This document shows, piece by piece, positions 1 through 9,769 of a DNA stretch of 64,000 nucleotides (the first letter of the stretch is position 1; each line of letters starts with the position of its first letter). This DNA is from Sphingomonas sp. Leaf32 (GTDB lineage: Bacteria > Pseudomonadota > Alphaproteobacteria > Sphingomonadales > Sphingomonadaceae). The stretch is from the NCBI RefSeq assembly GCF_001421765.1, contig NZ_LMLA01000007.1, positions 554,163-618,162 on the forward strand, given 5' to 3'. The translations under genes and the position numbers were made by a program. A model generated the notes under the pieces. The model saw only the letters and a list, made by a program, of their open reading frames with translations, was not told the origin of the DNA and made no database searches.

Positions 1-474
1 GCCGACGCTTCGCCTGATCGCGGCGTCGACCTTGCCGAGCAGGTCGTCCTTTCGCCACGGCTTCATGATGAAGTCGCGCGCGCCCGCCTGCATGGCTGTG
101 ACGGCGATGCGGATGCCGCTGTGCGCCGTGATGACCACGACGCAGGCATGGGGATCGTCCGCGACGATCCGAGCGAGACAGGCCAGCCCCTCCTTACCGT
201 CCGCGCGACCCGCCGTGAAGTTCATGTCGAGCAGGATCGCATCGTAGCGGCGACGCGCAAGCATCGAATAGGCGGTGGCAGGGTCGGCGGCGATCTCCAG
301 AACATGTCCGGCCAGCCGGAACAGGATCTCCGTCGTTCGACTAACGACCGGATCGTCCTCGATCAGAAGGATCGCGCGAGGACTTGACTCGCGATCGGGA
401 TGTCCGCCGGCGGGCATTGTGTTCAACGACGACAGGTCGTCTGTTCGCGGCATCGATGAAATCCGTTCATTCAT
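1..474 (-). CDS. Response regulator, receiver domain (cut by window edge)
   Basis: The minus strand is open from an ATG at 474 to the window edge, giving 158 residues. After a roughly 32-residue leader comes a receiver domain: the acidic pocket reads LLIEDDPVV, the phosphoacceptor Asp lies in AILLDMNF, the conserved Thr in VVITAHS, and the conserved Lys in FIMKPW. These are the standard receiver landmarks; the family is phosphorylated on the Asp by a partner kinase. The output domain is outside the window; an NtrC-type sigma-54 activator is plausible because such regulators often sit beside this kind of ABC exporter, but it cannot be seen. It is divergent from the membrane fusion protein gene, with under 100 bp between them, so it probably regulates the exporter. 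Confidence 0.85.
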   Translation of the reverse strand, partial: MNERISSMPRTDDLSSLNTMPAGGHPDRESSPRAILLIEDDPVVSRTTEILFRLAGHVLEIAADPATAYSMLARRRYDAILLDMNFTAGRADGKEGLACLARIVADDPHACVVVITAHSGIRIAVTAMQAGARDFIMKPWRKDDLLGKVDAAIRRSVG

Positions 475-565
475 AGCAACTTGGCTTTTTAGACCGTGGA
501 CAGAGACATCAGTCTTCATGATGACGGAACATCCCGCATACACAACACCCATTCCGGGTGCTGCA

Positions 566-1801
566 ATGGACAGCCGGATCGAACGACCCAAGCCACCGTG
601 GTGGCGCAGGCGACCCGCGCTGATCGCGCTGGCTCTGCTGATCGCCATGCTGGCAATCTGGCGGTCCCTCCCTGAAAATGGCTCGACTGATATCGCCACC
701 GCCGACATCGAAACGGGCGAAGTCGTGCGTGCGCCATTCGACGATTATCTGCCGGTCCGGACCACCGTCGCTCCCGAGATCACGACGTTGGTCGGCGTGC
801 TGTCGGGCGGACAGGTCGAGCGACTGCTGGTGCAGGACGGCGCAATGGTGACGGAGGGACAGCCCCTCGCGACGCTCGCCAATCCGGAATTGAAGCTCGA
901 CGTGCTGACTCGTGAGGCGCAGATCGCCAGCCAGCTAGGCCAGGTCGCAGGCGAGGGACTGGGGATCGAACGCAACCGCCTCGATCGGGTGGGTCAGGTG
1001 GCTCAGGCCGAATACGACCTCATCAAGGCGCGCCGCGATCTCGCCATCCGCCAGCAACTTCACGATCAGGGCTTCCTGTCCGACGCCGGCGTAAAGAGCT
1101 TCCAGGAAGAGGCCGCCTATCAGGAAAAGCGACTGGCCCAGCTGCAATCGGGGCATGCCACAGAGGTCCGGATCACCGCCACGCAGGGGCGGCGGCTCGC
1201 TGACACGCAAGGGCGCCTGTCGGGCAATTTCGCGGCGGTGCGCGCCGGACTCGACGCGCTGACGATCCACGCCCCGGCAACCGGTCGCCTGACCAACTTT
1301 ATGCTGCAACCGGGCCAGACGCTGAAGCCGGGAAACCCCGCAGGCCAGATCGACAGTGAAGGCGCGTGGAAGCTGATCGCCGACGTGGACGAATATTATC
1401 TCGGCCGTGTCGCGGTCGGGCAGAAGGCGCAGGCGGGTGATGCGCACGCAACGGTCAGCAAGGTATTGTCGGCGGTCAAGGATGGGCGTTTCCGCGTCGA
1501 GCTGACTTTCGACGGTCGCGCCCCGGCCGGGCTGAACCGGGGGCAGACGCTCGATATCCGCATCACGCTGGGGGTCGCGTCCCAGGCGTTCCTGGCCCCG
1601 GTCGGTGGCTGGCTGGAGGCGGGTGGCGGCACGTCCGCCTTCGTCTTGGATGCAGATGGCGCTCACGCCCGACGGCGCACGATCAAGACCGGCCGCCGTA
1701 ATCCGGAACAGGTCGAGGTGCTGTCCGGCCTCTCCTCCGGCGAGCGCATTGTCACCTCCAACACCGCGTCCGTGAAGGGCGACATCCTCAACATCCGCTG
1801 A
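566..1801 (+). CDS. Periplasmic membrane fusion protein (HlyD/MacA type) of an ABC exporter
   Basis: A protein of 411 residues. It has a short basic N-terminus, one transmembrane helix (about residues 18-33, ALIALALLIAMLAIW), then a biotinyl-lipoyl-like half-motif (LVQDGAMVTEGQPLATL), a coiled-coil hairpin rich in Gln, Glu and Arg, a second lipoyl half (IHAPATGRLT) and a C-terminal beta-barrel. Such proteins bridge an inner-membrane transporter to a TolC-type outer-membrane channel. The start at 566 (MDSRIERPK) is preferred because this family usually opens with MD followed by a basic stretch just before the helix; ATG codons at 518 and 521 are in frame and possible. It is followed after 11 bp by the ATPase gene and is probably cotranscribed with it and the permease. 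Confidence 0.85.
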   Translation: MDSRIERPKPPWWRRRPALIALALLIAMLAIWRSLPENGSTDIATADIETGEVVRAPFDDYLPVRTTVAPEITTLVGVLSGGQVERLLVQDGAMVTEGQPLATLANPELKLDVLTREAQIASQLGQVAGEGLGIERNRLDRVGQVAQAEYDLIKARRDLAIRQQLHDQGFLSDAGVKSFQEEAAYQEKRLAQLQSGHATEVRITATQGRRLADTQGRLSGNFAAVRAGLDALTIHAPATGRLTNFMLQPGQTLKPGNPAGQIDSEGAWKLIADVDEYYLGRVAVGQKAQAGDAHATVSKVLSAVKDGRFRVELTFDGRAPAGLNRGQTLDIRITLGVASQAFLAPVGGWLEAGGGTSAFVLDADGAHARRRTIKTGRRNPEQVEVLSGLSSGERIVTSNTASVKGDILNIR

Positions 1802-1812
1802 AAGGCCCGTCC

Positions 1813-2490
<678 letters not shown>

Positions 2491-2493
2491 GCG

Positions 2494-2604
2494 ATGAAAA
2501 GGACCACCAACATGGCGCATCTCGCCGCGCGTCACCGTCGTGGGCAGCGCAACCACCCGCGTCGCCTGCTACTGACCTTCCTCTTGTCCGGATATGCGCG
2601 ATGA
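2494..2604 (+). CDS. Possible 36-residue peptide between ATPase and permease
   Basis: A short reading frame starts 3 bp after the ATPase stop codon and ends in an ATGA overlap with the permease start. The peptide is basic (several Arg and His) with a short hydrophobic run near its end (LLLTFLLSG). It may be a translated coupling peptide that carries ribosomes across the 110-bp gap to the permease, or simply a gap that happens to be open. No family is recognised. The exact stop/start overlap is the only argument for translation. Confidence 0.25.
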   Translation: MKRTTNMAHLAARHRRGQRNHPRRLLLTFLLSGYAR

Positions 2605-5024
2605 ACCGCTTCGCACTGACTTCGCTCTACCGCTCGTTGACCCGCCACAAGCTCTATGCCGCGCTGAACATCGGCGGGTTGGCGCTCGGCATTGCGGTGT
2701 TCCTCGTCCTGGGCCTCTATGTCCGGTTCGAGACGAGCTTCGAGCAGTGGCTGCCGCATCATGACGAACTCTATGTCGTGCAGACCAAGCTTCAAATCCC
2801 CGGCAGCCCCTTCAACGGGGCCTATCCCGTGACGATGCCGGGCCTGTTCGAGGAGATGCGTCAGGATTTCCCTGGACTGGTCGGCACACGCATTCGTGGC
2901 GGCAAGCAGGGGGGGAGTGTCATCCGCGAGAACGACGCGATCGGCGCGGATGTGGCGCAGGTCGATCCGTCCTTTTTCGACGTGTTCGATATCCCCATGG
3001 TGCGCTGTGACGGGCGGCGGGCGCTCGCCGATCCATCGGGTGCGCTGCTCAGCCGGACCGAGGCACGGCGGCTGTTTGGCGATGCCGACCCCATTGGCCA
3101 GAACATCACCATCTCGGTCGATGCGCCGCAGGTCTATCGCGTCGCTGGCATCTTTGAAGACCTGCCCACGACAACTGATCTTCAGGCGAACATCCTGATC
3201 CCCATGCCGCGCACGCCACCGCCACCCGTGCAATGGTCCTGGTACAAATGGGGCATGGTTGATGGCGCCACCTATCTTCGCCTTCCGGATGCGGCGGCTG
3301 CGCGCACGTTCGAGGCGAAGATGCCCGCCTTCGTCCGGCGTCATGCCGGACAGGATCTGGGCCCCGACCCAGCGAAGGTCATCGCACTCTCGCTGCTGCC
3401 GCTTACGCGCCTGCATCTGCAACCGCCCGGCGGGGTGCAGAGCAGCGGCCGGACGCTGACGATCGTGACGCTGGGGCTGGTCGGCGTGCTGACCCTGCTG
3501 ATCGCAATCATCAATTATGTGAATCTCGCGACCGCCCAATCGGGTCTGCGCGCCCGTGAAGTGGCGATGCGCAAGGTGCTGGGCGCAGACCGCAGGATGC
3601 TGATCCGGCAGTTCCTGGGCGAGGCGGCGGCGATGGCGGCGGTCGCCAGCCTGTTAGGCATGATCCTGGCCGAGGTCAGCCTGCCCCTCGTCAACGCGGC
3701 GGGGGGCCTGTCCCTAAACTTCCCCTACGCCCTGGCGCTGCCGTTGCTGGTAGCGCTGGTCCTCATCATCGCGCTGACGGCGGGTTTCTATCCGGCGGTC
3801 CTCCTGTCCCGCTTTCCGGCCGCTGCCGTCCTGGCCTCGGCGCGGGCGCCGGGGGGCGGGCGCAACGGCACGCGGTCGCGCGAGCTGCTGGTGGTGATCC
3901 AGTTCGGTCTGGCCATCGCCTTCATGATCGGCACGGTCGTGCTGGTGGCTCAGACCGCACATGTTCGGCAATCGGATCTGGGGTTCCAGCGCGAAGGGCT
4001 GCTGGTCATACCCTCGCTTGCCGACAAGCGCATCTTCCCCGCGCAGGCGCGGCCGATCCTGGACGCGCTCCGTCGCCTGCCAGGCGTAGTGTCGGTCGGA
4101 TCGAGTAGCTCGGCACCAGGCATGGTCAATTCCAGCATCGACGTGATCGAGCGGGCGAGCGGACCGGGCGTGACCGTCAGCAACATTCCCGTCGGGCCAG
4201 ATTTCTTTCGTACCTATGCGCCAAGACTACTCGCCGGGCGCGTCTTCGACGATGCGCACGGCGCCGACGATTCCAGCGACTGGACCAAATGGAAGAATGG
4301 CCGCAACGTCGTCGTCAATCGCAAGGCGGTGGAGCAGCTCGGCTTCCGTGCGCCTGAAGAGGCGATCGGCAAGACCGTCGGGCGGAGCGCGCCGCGTACA
4401 ATTATCGGCGTGGTCGACCAACTCCGCTTCGCGTCGCCACGCACGGCCGAGACTGCTACCCTGTATCAATATTCCCGCGACGTTCCGACGTCCGCCATCG
4501 CCGCCATCCGCTACACCGGCGACAGCGCCGCGATGTTGGCCCGCATCCGGTCAACATGGCAACGCCTGTCGCCGCAGGTGCCGCTGGTTGTCGGGACGGC
4601 GGATCAGCAGCTGGCCGATTTTTACAAGGCGGATGAGCAAGCCGTGCACCTGTTCGGAATCGGCGCGGGGCTGGCGGTACTGATCGGCTGCGTCGGTTTG
4701 TGGGGTCTTGCCTCGTTCAACACGTCGCGTCGGGTGAGGGAGATCGGCATCCGCAAGACGCTGGGCGCATCGTCCGCCCATATCGTCAGGCTATTGGTAG
4801 GTCAGTTCCTACGCCCGGTGCTGATCGCCAACTTCATCGCCTGGCCGCTGGCTTATGCCGCTATGCGGACCTGGCTCGCCGGGTTCGATGACCGGATTGC
4901 GCTGTCGCCGCTGTTTTTCGCCGGTGCTACCCTGCTGGCGCTCACGATCGCCGTGCTGACCGTGCTGGGCCAAGCGTTACGCGCCAGCCGTGCGACTCCC
5001 GCCTGGGCGCTGCGCCATGATTAA
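2601..5024 (+). CDS. ABC transporter permease with two FtsX domains (MacB-like)
   Basis: An 807-residue inner-membrane permease. A first helix (NIGGLALGIAVFLVLGLYV, about residues 21-39) is followed by a periplasmic core domain and a first FtsX block of three helices (around residues 285-410), including the typical AREVAMRKVLGA segment. A second periplasmic domain and a second FtsX block at the C-terminus carry the matching REIGIRKTLGAS segment. This duplicated layout is found in the large predicted antimicrobial-peptide-type permeases that work with MacB-like ATPases. Its stop codon lies inside the start of a TolC-type gene that is now broken, so the original operon appears to have encoded a complete fusion protein, ATPase, permease and outer-membrane channel. 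Confidence 0.92.
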   Translation: MNRFALTSLYRSLTRHKLYAALNIGGLALGIAVFLVLGLYVRFETSFEQWLPHHDELYVVQTKLQIPGSPFNGAYPVTMPGLFEEMRQDFPGLVGTRIRGGKQGGSVIRENDAIGADVAQVDPSFFDVFDIPMVRCDGRRALADPSGALLSRTEARRLFGDADPIGQNITISVDAPQVYRVAGIFEDLPTTTDLQANILIPMPRTPPPPVQWSWYKWGMVDGATYLRLPDAAAARTFEAKMPAFVRRHAGQDLGPDPAKVIALSLLPLTRLHLQPPGGVQSSGRTLTIVTLGLVGVLTLLIAIINYVNLATAQSGLRAREVAMRKVLGADRRMLIRQFLGEAAAMAAVASLLGMILAEVSLPLVNAAGGLSLNFPYALALPLLVALVLIIALTAGFYPAVLLSRFPAAAVLASARAPGGGRNGTRSRELLVVIQFGLAIAFMIGTVVLVAQTAHVRQSDLGFQREGLLVIPSLADKRIFPAQARPILDALRRLPGVVSVGSSSSAPGMVNSSIDVIERASGPGVTVSNIPVGPDFFRTYAPRLLAGRVFDDAHGADDSSDWTKWKNGRNVVVNRKAVEQLGFRAPEEAIGKTVGRSAPRTIIGVVDQLRFASPRTAETATLYQYSRDVPTSAIAAIRYTGDSAAMLARIRSTWQRLSPQVPLVVGTADQQLADFYKADEQAVHLFGIGAGLAVLIGCVGLWGLASFNTSRRVREIGIRKTLGASSAHIVRLLVGQFLRPVLIANFIAWPLAYAAMRTWLAGFDDRIALSPLFFAGATLLALTIAVLTVLGQALRASRATPAWALRHD

Positions 5025-5505
5025 GGTCGCTCTACTCATCACCACTTTGCTGGTGGCAGTAGCCCCCACCTCAGCCGAGACGCTGCGCGAGGCTGTGGCG
5101 CAGGCTTATGCGACCAATCCCCAGCTTCTCGCCGCCCGCGCCGGGCAGGAGGCGCTGGAAGAACAGCCCGAGCAGGCTGGTGCGGCGGGCCGGCTCACGG
5201 CTGCTGCGACCGGGGGTGGGGGTTATGATCGGTTGGGTTATGGCCGTGCCGCATTCGCTACGGCAAGCGTGGCCCTGCCGATCTGGACCGGCGGCAGGGT
5301 GCAGTCGGCCGTGCGCGCAGCGGACCGGGACGTGGCAGCGGGAGCGCAGGGGCTAGATGATCGAAACCGCTTCGCGCTGCGCATCGAACACGGCGGTCAG
5401 CGCTATGTTCGTCGCGCGGCCGCGGACGAACGGATAGCGCAGCCGTGCCGACAGGCGGCGGAAGCGGCTGCCGAAGCCCGGAAGATACCGGGCATGGCGG
5501 GGTGA
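5017..5505 (+). pseudogene. TolC-type outer-membrane efflux protein, 5' fragment
   Basis: The first ~112 residues form a good TolC-family start: a signal peptide (VALLITTLLVAVAP), then ETLREAVAQAYATNPQLLAA, the first helix of the efflux-protein repeat, and the strand/turn region SVALPIWTGGRVQSAVRAA. After about position 5353 the similarity stops, and the remaining translation (to a stop at 5505) is antisense to a fragment of an unrelated gene on the other strand. A full TolC is over 400 residues, so at least three quarters is missing. The start overlaps the permease stop by 8 bp, showing it was the last gene of the exporter operon. With the channel broken the exporter would need a TolC encoded elsewhere. 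Confidence 0.75.
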
Positions 5506-5960
5506 CGCGCGCGACTCCACCGCCTCGGCGGTGAGGGTCAGGCCGTCGTCGTCCAGCAGCAGGACGATGCCTGCCGCCAGAAGCCGGTTGCGGGGATCGG
5601 GATCGAGGATCGAACCCCCCTTGGTGGTATTGGGATAGCCACCGGCACGCAGGTAGATCGTCTCGCCCTGTCCGAACGCCGAATTGAAGGTAAAGCCCAG
5701 CCCCCCCGCCGTAGCGGCCGAGGCTGTCCGACAGACTGTTGTCGAGCGACAGCTGTCCGGTGACCGGGCGGTGCAGGCCGTCGAGCACCAGCACCGTCGC
5801 CCCGACCCGCGATGCCGGCGCGAGCGTCGAGCGCAGTCGCAACCCCGGCAGGTCGCCCGCCAGCAGTACCCCGCGCTCGATTTCGCCCAGCGTCACGTCG
5901 GGACGGTTCACCAGCCTAGCCAGCGTCGCCTCGACCCGCGCCCGCTGCATGGAACATGCG
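5356..5960 (-). pseudogene. TpsB/FhaC/ShlB-type two-partner secretion transporter, internal fragment
   Basis: On the minus strand a stretch reads RARVEATLARLVNRPDVTLGEIERG, then LLAGDLPGLRLRSTLAP and GQLSLDNSLSDSLGRYG, which is the POTRA-to-barrel transition typical of ShlB/FhaC transporters. The frame is then broken at a run of seven G (plus-strand C run 5701-5707); removing one base restores a barrel-like continuation (GLGFTFNSAFGQGETIYLRA, later GSRFRRLSARLRYPFVRG). It ends at a TAG next to the TolC fragment. Both ends are missing: the first POTRA domain and much of the 16-strand barrel. It is therefore a dead fragment of an outer-membrane exporter for large adhesins or hemolysins, and unrelated to its neighbours. 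Confidence 0.65.
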
Positions 5961-5969
5961 CATCTCGGG

Positions 5970-6190
5970 AAATCACGATCGTGCCTGTCCAGCCTGCGGT
6001 CCTCACCCCGCGCCAGAACGAGGTGCTCGACCTGCTGGTGCAAGGGCTGTCGAACAAGATGATCGGGCGGCGGCTCGGCCTGTCGGAACATACCGTTCGC
6101 GGGCATGTCCAGGCACTGCTCGCGACCCTCGGCGCCTCCAGTCGATCGCAGGCCGCCTTTGCCGCGCGCCGACTCGGCCTGTTGCGATGA
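5970..6190 (+). pseudogene. LuxR/FixJ-type response regulator, C-terminal HTH fragment
   Basis: The plus strand encodes the helix-turn-helix of a LuxR-class regulator: LTPRQNEVLDLLVQGLSNK, then a recognition helix GLSEHTVRGHV and a C-terminal helix ending in LGLLR. The receiver domain that should precede it is absent; upstream sequence is antisense to the TpsB fragment. Longer open frames through here contain no receiver motifs. The stop overlaps the ATG of the following sensor kinase fragment in an ATGA, so this was once a regulator-kinase gene pair. Whether the HTH alone is expressed cannot be told. Confidence 0.65.
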
Positions 6191-6483
6191 CGGTATCGAC
6201 ACCCGCCGCGATACGAGGCGAACAACTGCGGCTCGTACTGGCGGGCATCGGCCAGTCGTTTCCCGTCGCCTTCCTGCTGTCGAGCCTGCTCGTGGTCGTG
6301 CTCGATCGCGTCGCGCCCCTCGGGGAATTGCTGGCCTGGTACGTCGCGTTCCTCGCCCTCCGCGTAGCCACGGTTGGCTATGCGCGGCGTATGCAGCGGC
6401 AACGCAGCACGCCGGCACAAGGGCGTACCACTGAACGTGTTCTCATGATGCTCAAGATCGCTGAAGGCGGCTGCTCACGGTAG
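6187..6483 (+). pseudogene. Sensor histidine kinase, N-terminal membrane fragment
   Basis: Starting in an ATGA overlap with the LuxR fragment, about 78 residues look like the beginning of a membrane-bound sensor kinase: a soluble lead-in (RGEQLRLVLAGIGQSF) and two hydrophobic helices (VAFLLSSLLVVVL and ELLAWYVAFLALRVATV). After about position 6415 the reading runs into sequence next to an IS3 remnant and stops at 6483. No dimerisation or ATPase domain remains. The assignment to a kinase rests on the helix pattern and on the coupled LuxR-type neighbour, so the family call is an inference. Confidence 0.45.
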
Positions 6484-6683
6484 AGCCGCTGGGCTTTCTT
6501 GCGGTTGATCGTGATGCCGTCCCGACGAAGCAGGATGTGCAGCTTCCGATAGCCGAACCGCCGGCGCTGCTGCGCCAGTTCGCAAAGCCGCGACCGCAGG
6601 TCAACATCATCCGCCCGGCACGGGCGATACCGCATGTTCGTGCGGTCTGCCCCGACAACCATGCACGTCCGCCGCTCACTCAT
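6479..6683 (-). mobile_element. IS3-family transposase (OrfB) N-terminal remnant
   Basis: The minus strand gives MSERRTCMVVGADRTNMRYRP followed by LRELA-like and RRRFGYRKLHILLRRDGI and NRKKAQRLYRE segments. This is the conserved start of the IS3-group OrfB integrase (the helix-turn-helix-like HTH_21 region). The DDE catalytic core is missing; after about residue 68 the frame leaves the family. It is a relic that probably truncated the sensor kinase. Terminal inverted repeats and a target duplication were not found. Confidence 0.75.
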
Positions 6684-6819
6684 CCCCGGCGTCGCCTGAA
6701 GATGCGCGACCGCAGACGCTTCTACGCGTGAACTACTGCCTTCCTACCCTTCGCGTCAAACCCATTCCCTGCGTCGAGCAGATGTTGCCGTCCCGTTCCG
6801 CGTCACCCATATTCCGCCC

Positions 6820-9024
6820 ATGGCGATCATGATCCGCACCGACTTGTCCGAACCCGAAACCGGACAGACCTTCGTTCCGCACCGCCCGGCGCGCCCGGAG
6901 AAGGTGGATGCGGGCAAGCGCTTCGTCATCAAGTCCGATTACGAACCCGCCGGCGACCAGCCGACCGCAATCCGCGAACTCGTCGCGGCGGCGCGGGCGG
7001 GGGAGAAGGATCAGGTGCTGCTGGGCGTCACCGGCTCCGGCAAGACCTTCACCATGGCCAAGACGATCGAGGAGTTGCAGCGCCCGGCGCTGATCCTTGC
7101 GCCCAACAAAATCCTCGCCGCGCAGTTGTATGGCGAGATGAAGTCGTTCTTTCCCGACAATGCCGTCGAATATTTCGTCAGCTATTATGATTATTACCAG
7201 CCCGAAGCCTATGTCGCGCGGTCGGACACCTATATCGAAAAGGAAAGCTCGACCAACGAGGCGATCGACCGGATGCGGCATTCGGCCACCCGGTCGCTGC
7301 TGGAGCGCGACGACGTCATCATCGTTGCGTCGGTGTCGTGCCTCTACGGCATCGGATCGGTCGAAACCTATTCGGCGATGATCTTCGATTTGAAGAAGGG
7401 CGATGTGGTCGACCAGCGCGAGATCGTGCGCAAGCTGGTCGCGCTGCAATATAAGCGCAACGACGCCGCGTTCCAGCGCGGCAATTTCCGCGTGCGCGGC
7501 GACAGCCTCGAATTGTTCCCGTCGCACTATGACGACAGCGCGTGGCGCATCACCTTCTTCGGCGACGATATCGAGGAAATCACCGAATTCGATCCGCTGA
7601 CCGGCAAGAAGGTCGCGAACCTCAATTCGATCCGGGTCTATGCCAATTCGCACTATGTGACGCCCGGCCCGACGCTGAAACAGGCAGGCGAGGCGATCAA
7701 GCACGAGCTGACCGAGCGGCTGAAGGAACTGGTGATGGAGGGCAAGCTGCTGGAGGCGCAGCGGCTGGAACAGCGCACCAATTTCGACCTGGAGATGATC
7801 GCCGCGACCGGGAGTTGCGCGGGGATCGAGAATTACAGCCGCTTCCTCACCGGCCGCCTGCCCGGCGAACCGCCGCCCACGCTGTTCGAATATCTCCCTG
7901 AGAATGCTTTACTCTTCGTCGACGAAAGCCACCAGACGATCGGCCAGATCAACGGCATGTCGCGCGGCGATCACCGGCGCAAGATCACGCTGGCCGAATA
8001 TGGCTTCCGCCTGCCCAGCGCGATCGACAACCGGCCGCTGCGCTTCAACGAATGGGACGCGATGCGGCCGCAGACGGTGTGCGTGTCGGCGACGCCGGGC
8101 GGCTGGGAAATGGAGCAGACCGGCGGCGTGTTCAGCGAACAGGTCATCCGCCCGACGGGCCTGATCGACCCGCCGATCACGATCCGGCCGGTCGAGGAAC
8201 AGGTCGACGACCTGATCCACGAGGCGAAGGAGACGGCGAAGAACGGCTATCGCACGTTGGTCACGACGCTGACCAAGCGCATGGCCGAGGACCTTACCGA
8301 GTTCATGCACGAAGCCGGCCTCAAGGTCCGCTACATGCACTCGGACGTCGAGACGCTGGAGCGCATCGAGCTGATCCGCGACCTGCGCATGGGGGTGTAC
8401 GACGTGCTGGTCGGCATCAACCTGTTGCGCGAGGGGTTGGACATCCCCGAATGCGGGCTGGTCGCGATCCTCGATGCCGACAAGGAAGGATTTTTGCGCT
8501 CCGAAACCTCGCTGATCCAGACGATCGGCCGCGCCGCGCGCAACGTCGACGGACGGGTGATCCTGTATGCCGATCGCATGACCGGCAGCATGGAGCGCGC
8601 CATCGCCGAAACCGATCGTCGCCGCGAAAAGCAGCGCGAATATAACGCACTGCACGGCATCACCCCTACGACGATCAAGCGCCAGATCGGCGACATCATC
8701 GCCGACGTCGCGTCGCGCGATCAGGTGACGGTGGAGATCGACGAAGACGGCCCGCGCCACATGGTCGGCCACAATCTGCGGTCGTACATCGAGAGCCTCG
8801 AAAAGCAGATGCGCGAGGCGGCAGCCAATCTCGAATTCGAAACCGCCGGACGGCTACGCGACGAAATCCGGAACCTCGAAAACGAGGAGCTGGGCCTGCC
8901 GGTGAGCGAGCACAAGGCCCCGATCATGGGCCGGTCAAACGAGGGCAAGCCGGGTACTCGCAAGACGCGCTATGGCAAGCAGAAGGCGATGCGGATGGCC
9001 GGCGGCGGCGGGCGCGGGCGGTAG
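6820..9024 (+). CDS. uvrB: Excinuclease ABC subunit B
   Basis: UvrB, the damage-verifying helicase of nucleotide excision repair, hands lesions from UvrA to UvrC in the cytoplasm. The 734-residue product has Walker A (GVTGSGKT, residues 69-76), the DNA-clamping beta-hairpin region ([11 protein letters not shown]), a DEAD-like box (VDESH), helicase motifs V and VI ([22 protein letters not shown]) and a C-terminal UVR/UvrC-binding coiled coil ([20 protein letters not shown]). A basic, Gly-rich tail follows. The start gives a short extra N-terminus of about 30 residues. No GTTC-N7-GTTC LexA box was seen just upstream. It is transcribed alone. Confidence 0.98.
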   Translation: MAIMIRTDLSEPETGQTFVPHRPARPEKVDAGKRFVIKSDYEPAGDQPTAIRELVAAARAGEKDQVLLGVTGSGKTFTMAKTIEELQRPALILAPNKILAAQLYGEMKSFFPDNAVEYFVSYYDYYQPEAYVARSDTYIEKESSTNEAIDRMRHSATRSLLERDDVIIVASVSCLYGIGSVETYSAMIFDLKKGDVVDQREIVRKLVALQYKRNDAAFQRGNFRVRGDSLELFPSHYDDSAWRITFFGDDIEEITEFDPLTGKKVANLNSIRVYANSHYVTPGPTLKQAGEAIKHELTERLKELVMEGKLLEAQRLEQRTNFDLEMIAATGSCAGIENYSRFLTGRLPGEPPPTLFEYLPENALLFVDESHQTIGQINGMSRGDHRRKITLAEYGFRLPSAIDNRPLRFNEWDAMRPQTVCVSATPGGWEMEQTGGVFSEQVIRPTGLIDPPITIRPVEEQVDDLIHEAKETAKNGYRTLVTTLTKRMAEDLTEFMHEAGLKVRYMHSDVETLERIELIRDLRMGVYDVLVGINLLREGLDIPECGLVAILDADKEGFLRSETSLIQTIGRAARNVDGRVILYADRMTGSMERAIAETDRRREKQREYNALHGITPTTIKRQIGDIIADVASRDQVTVEIDEDGPRHMVGHNLRSYIESLEKQMREAAANLEFETAGRLRDEIRNLENEELGLPVSEHKAPIMGRSNEGKPGTRKTRYGKQKAMRMAGGGGRGR

Positions 9025-9074
9025 GGTAGTTCATCGCTTCCGCGCAGGCGGCAGCGACGACCGGCCAAAGCATC

Positions 9075-9170
9075 GTCATCCCGGCGAAGGCCGGGATCCA
9101 TTGTGTTGGGTGTTCTCGACTCCATCGCTACGTCACCCCATCCATGGATTCCGGCTTTCGCCGGAATGAC
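9075..9170. repeat. Paired REP-like palindromes, copy 1
   Basis: Two palindromes (GTCATCCCGGCGAAGGCCGGGAT and the inverted-orientation ATTCCGGCTTTCGCCGGAATGAC) flank a spacer of about 50 bp. The same two-palindrome unit, with a closely similar spacer (CATTGTGT...CCATCC...TGGAT), occurs again at 36275-36371 inside a gene. The unit could form two hairpins or one long cruciform. It is a REPIN-like dispersed element. It fills most of the gap between uvrB and the lipoprotein pair. Confidence 0.85.
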
Positions 9171-9244
9171 GAATGGTTCGATGGAAGAGGCCCGCCGCCC
9201 CATCCCCGGTTGAGGCCGCCGCCCGCATCGCCCATAAGGGCGCC

Positions 9245-9769
9245 ATGCGTATCCTGTTCCCTCTCGCCGCCCTTGTCCTGATGGCCGGGTGCGTACCGCC
9301 CGGTGCGCCGCCTGCTGCCGAAGAAGTGCCGCCGCCGACGCTCCGCCCGGTGCCGTTTCGGCCGACGCCGGCCGCGCCGATCGCCGACTGGCGCGATCTG
9401 CCGCGCACGCCGGGCGACTGGCAATATCGTGGCCTTGGGGGCGGGTCGGCTGCGACCTATGGCGTGCGGGGCGCGGCGCCGCTGGCGACGCTGACCTGCG
9501 ACCGGGCCGCCGGACAAGTGACCCTGTCGTTCGCCAGCCTGCGCCCTGCCGCGGGCACGGTCACCGTCCGGACCACCAGCACGCAACGCACCCTGAAGGT
9601 CCAGCCGATGGCCGGCGGGGTCGGCGTGGCGTTGCCCGCCAGCGACCGGTTGCTCGACGCGATCGGGTTCAGCCGGGGGCGGTTCGTGGTCGAAGGGGCG
9701 CCGGTCGGTCGGCTGGTCCTGCCCGCCTGGGCCGAAGTGCTGCGCGTGACCGAGGATTGCCGCCGCTGA
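9245..9769 (+). CDS. Lipoprotein, first of a related tandem pair
   Basis: A 174-residue predicted lipoprotein: signal peptide with lipobox LMAGC (Cys at about residue 18), a proline-rich linker, then a compact beta-rich domain. Motifs shared with the next gene are a W-(Q/T)-x...ATYG segment, then LTCDR(A), a strand with TVTVRT, a hydrophobic stretch LLDAIGFSRGRFVVEG, and a final Cys (TEDC). The two shared Cys could form a disulfide. No family is recognised. The start at 9245 is chosen because it places the lipobox correctly; the in-frame ATG at 9173 would begin inside the repeat. The stop overlaps the start of the second gene (TGATG). Confidence 0.75.
   Translation: MRILFPLAALVLMAGCVPPGAPPAAEEVPPPTLRPVPFRPTPAAPIADWRDLPRTPGDWQYRGLGGGSAATYGVRGAAPLATLTCDRAAGQVTLSFASLRPAAGTVTVRTTSTQRTLKVQPMAGGVGVALPASDRLLDAIGFSRGRFVVEGAPVGRLVLPAWAEVLRVTEDCRR

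Noticed and set aside
6733..7704. Minus-strand frame of about 320 codons over the start of uvrB
   Set aside because: Antisense to a highly conserved uvrB segment and without domain features.
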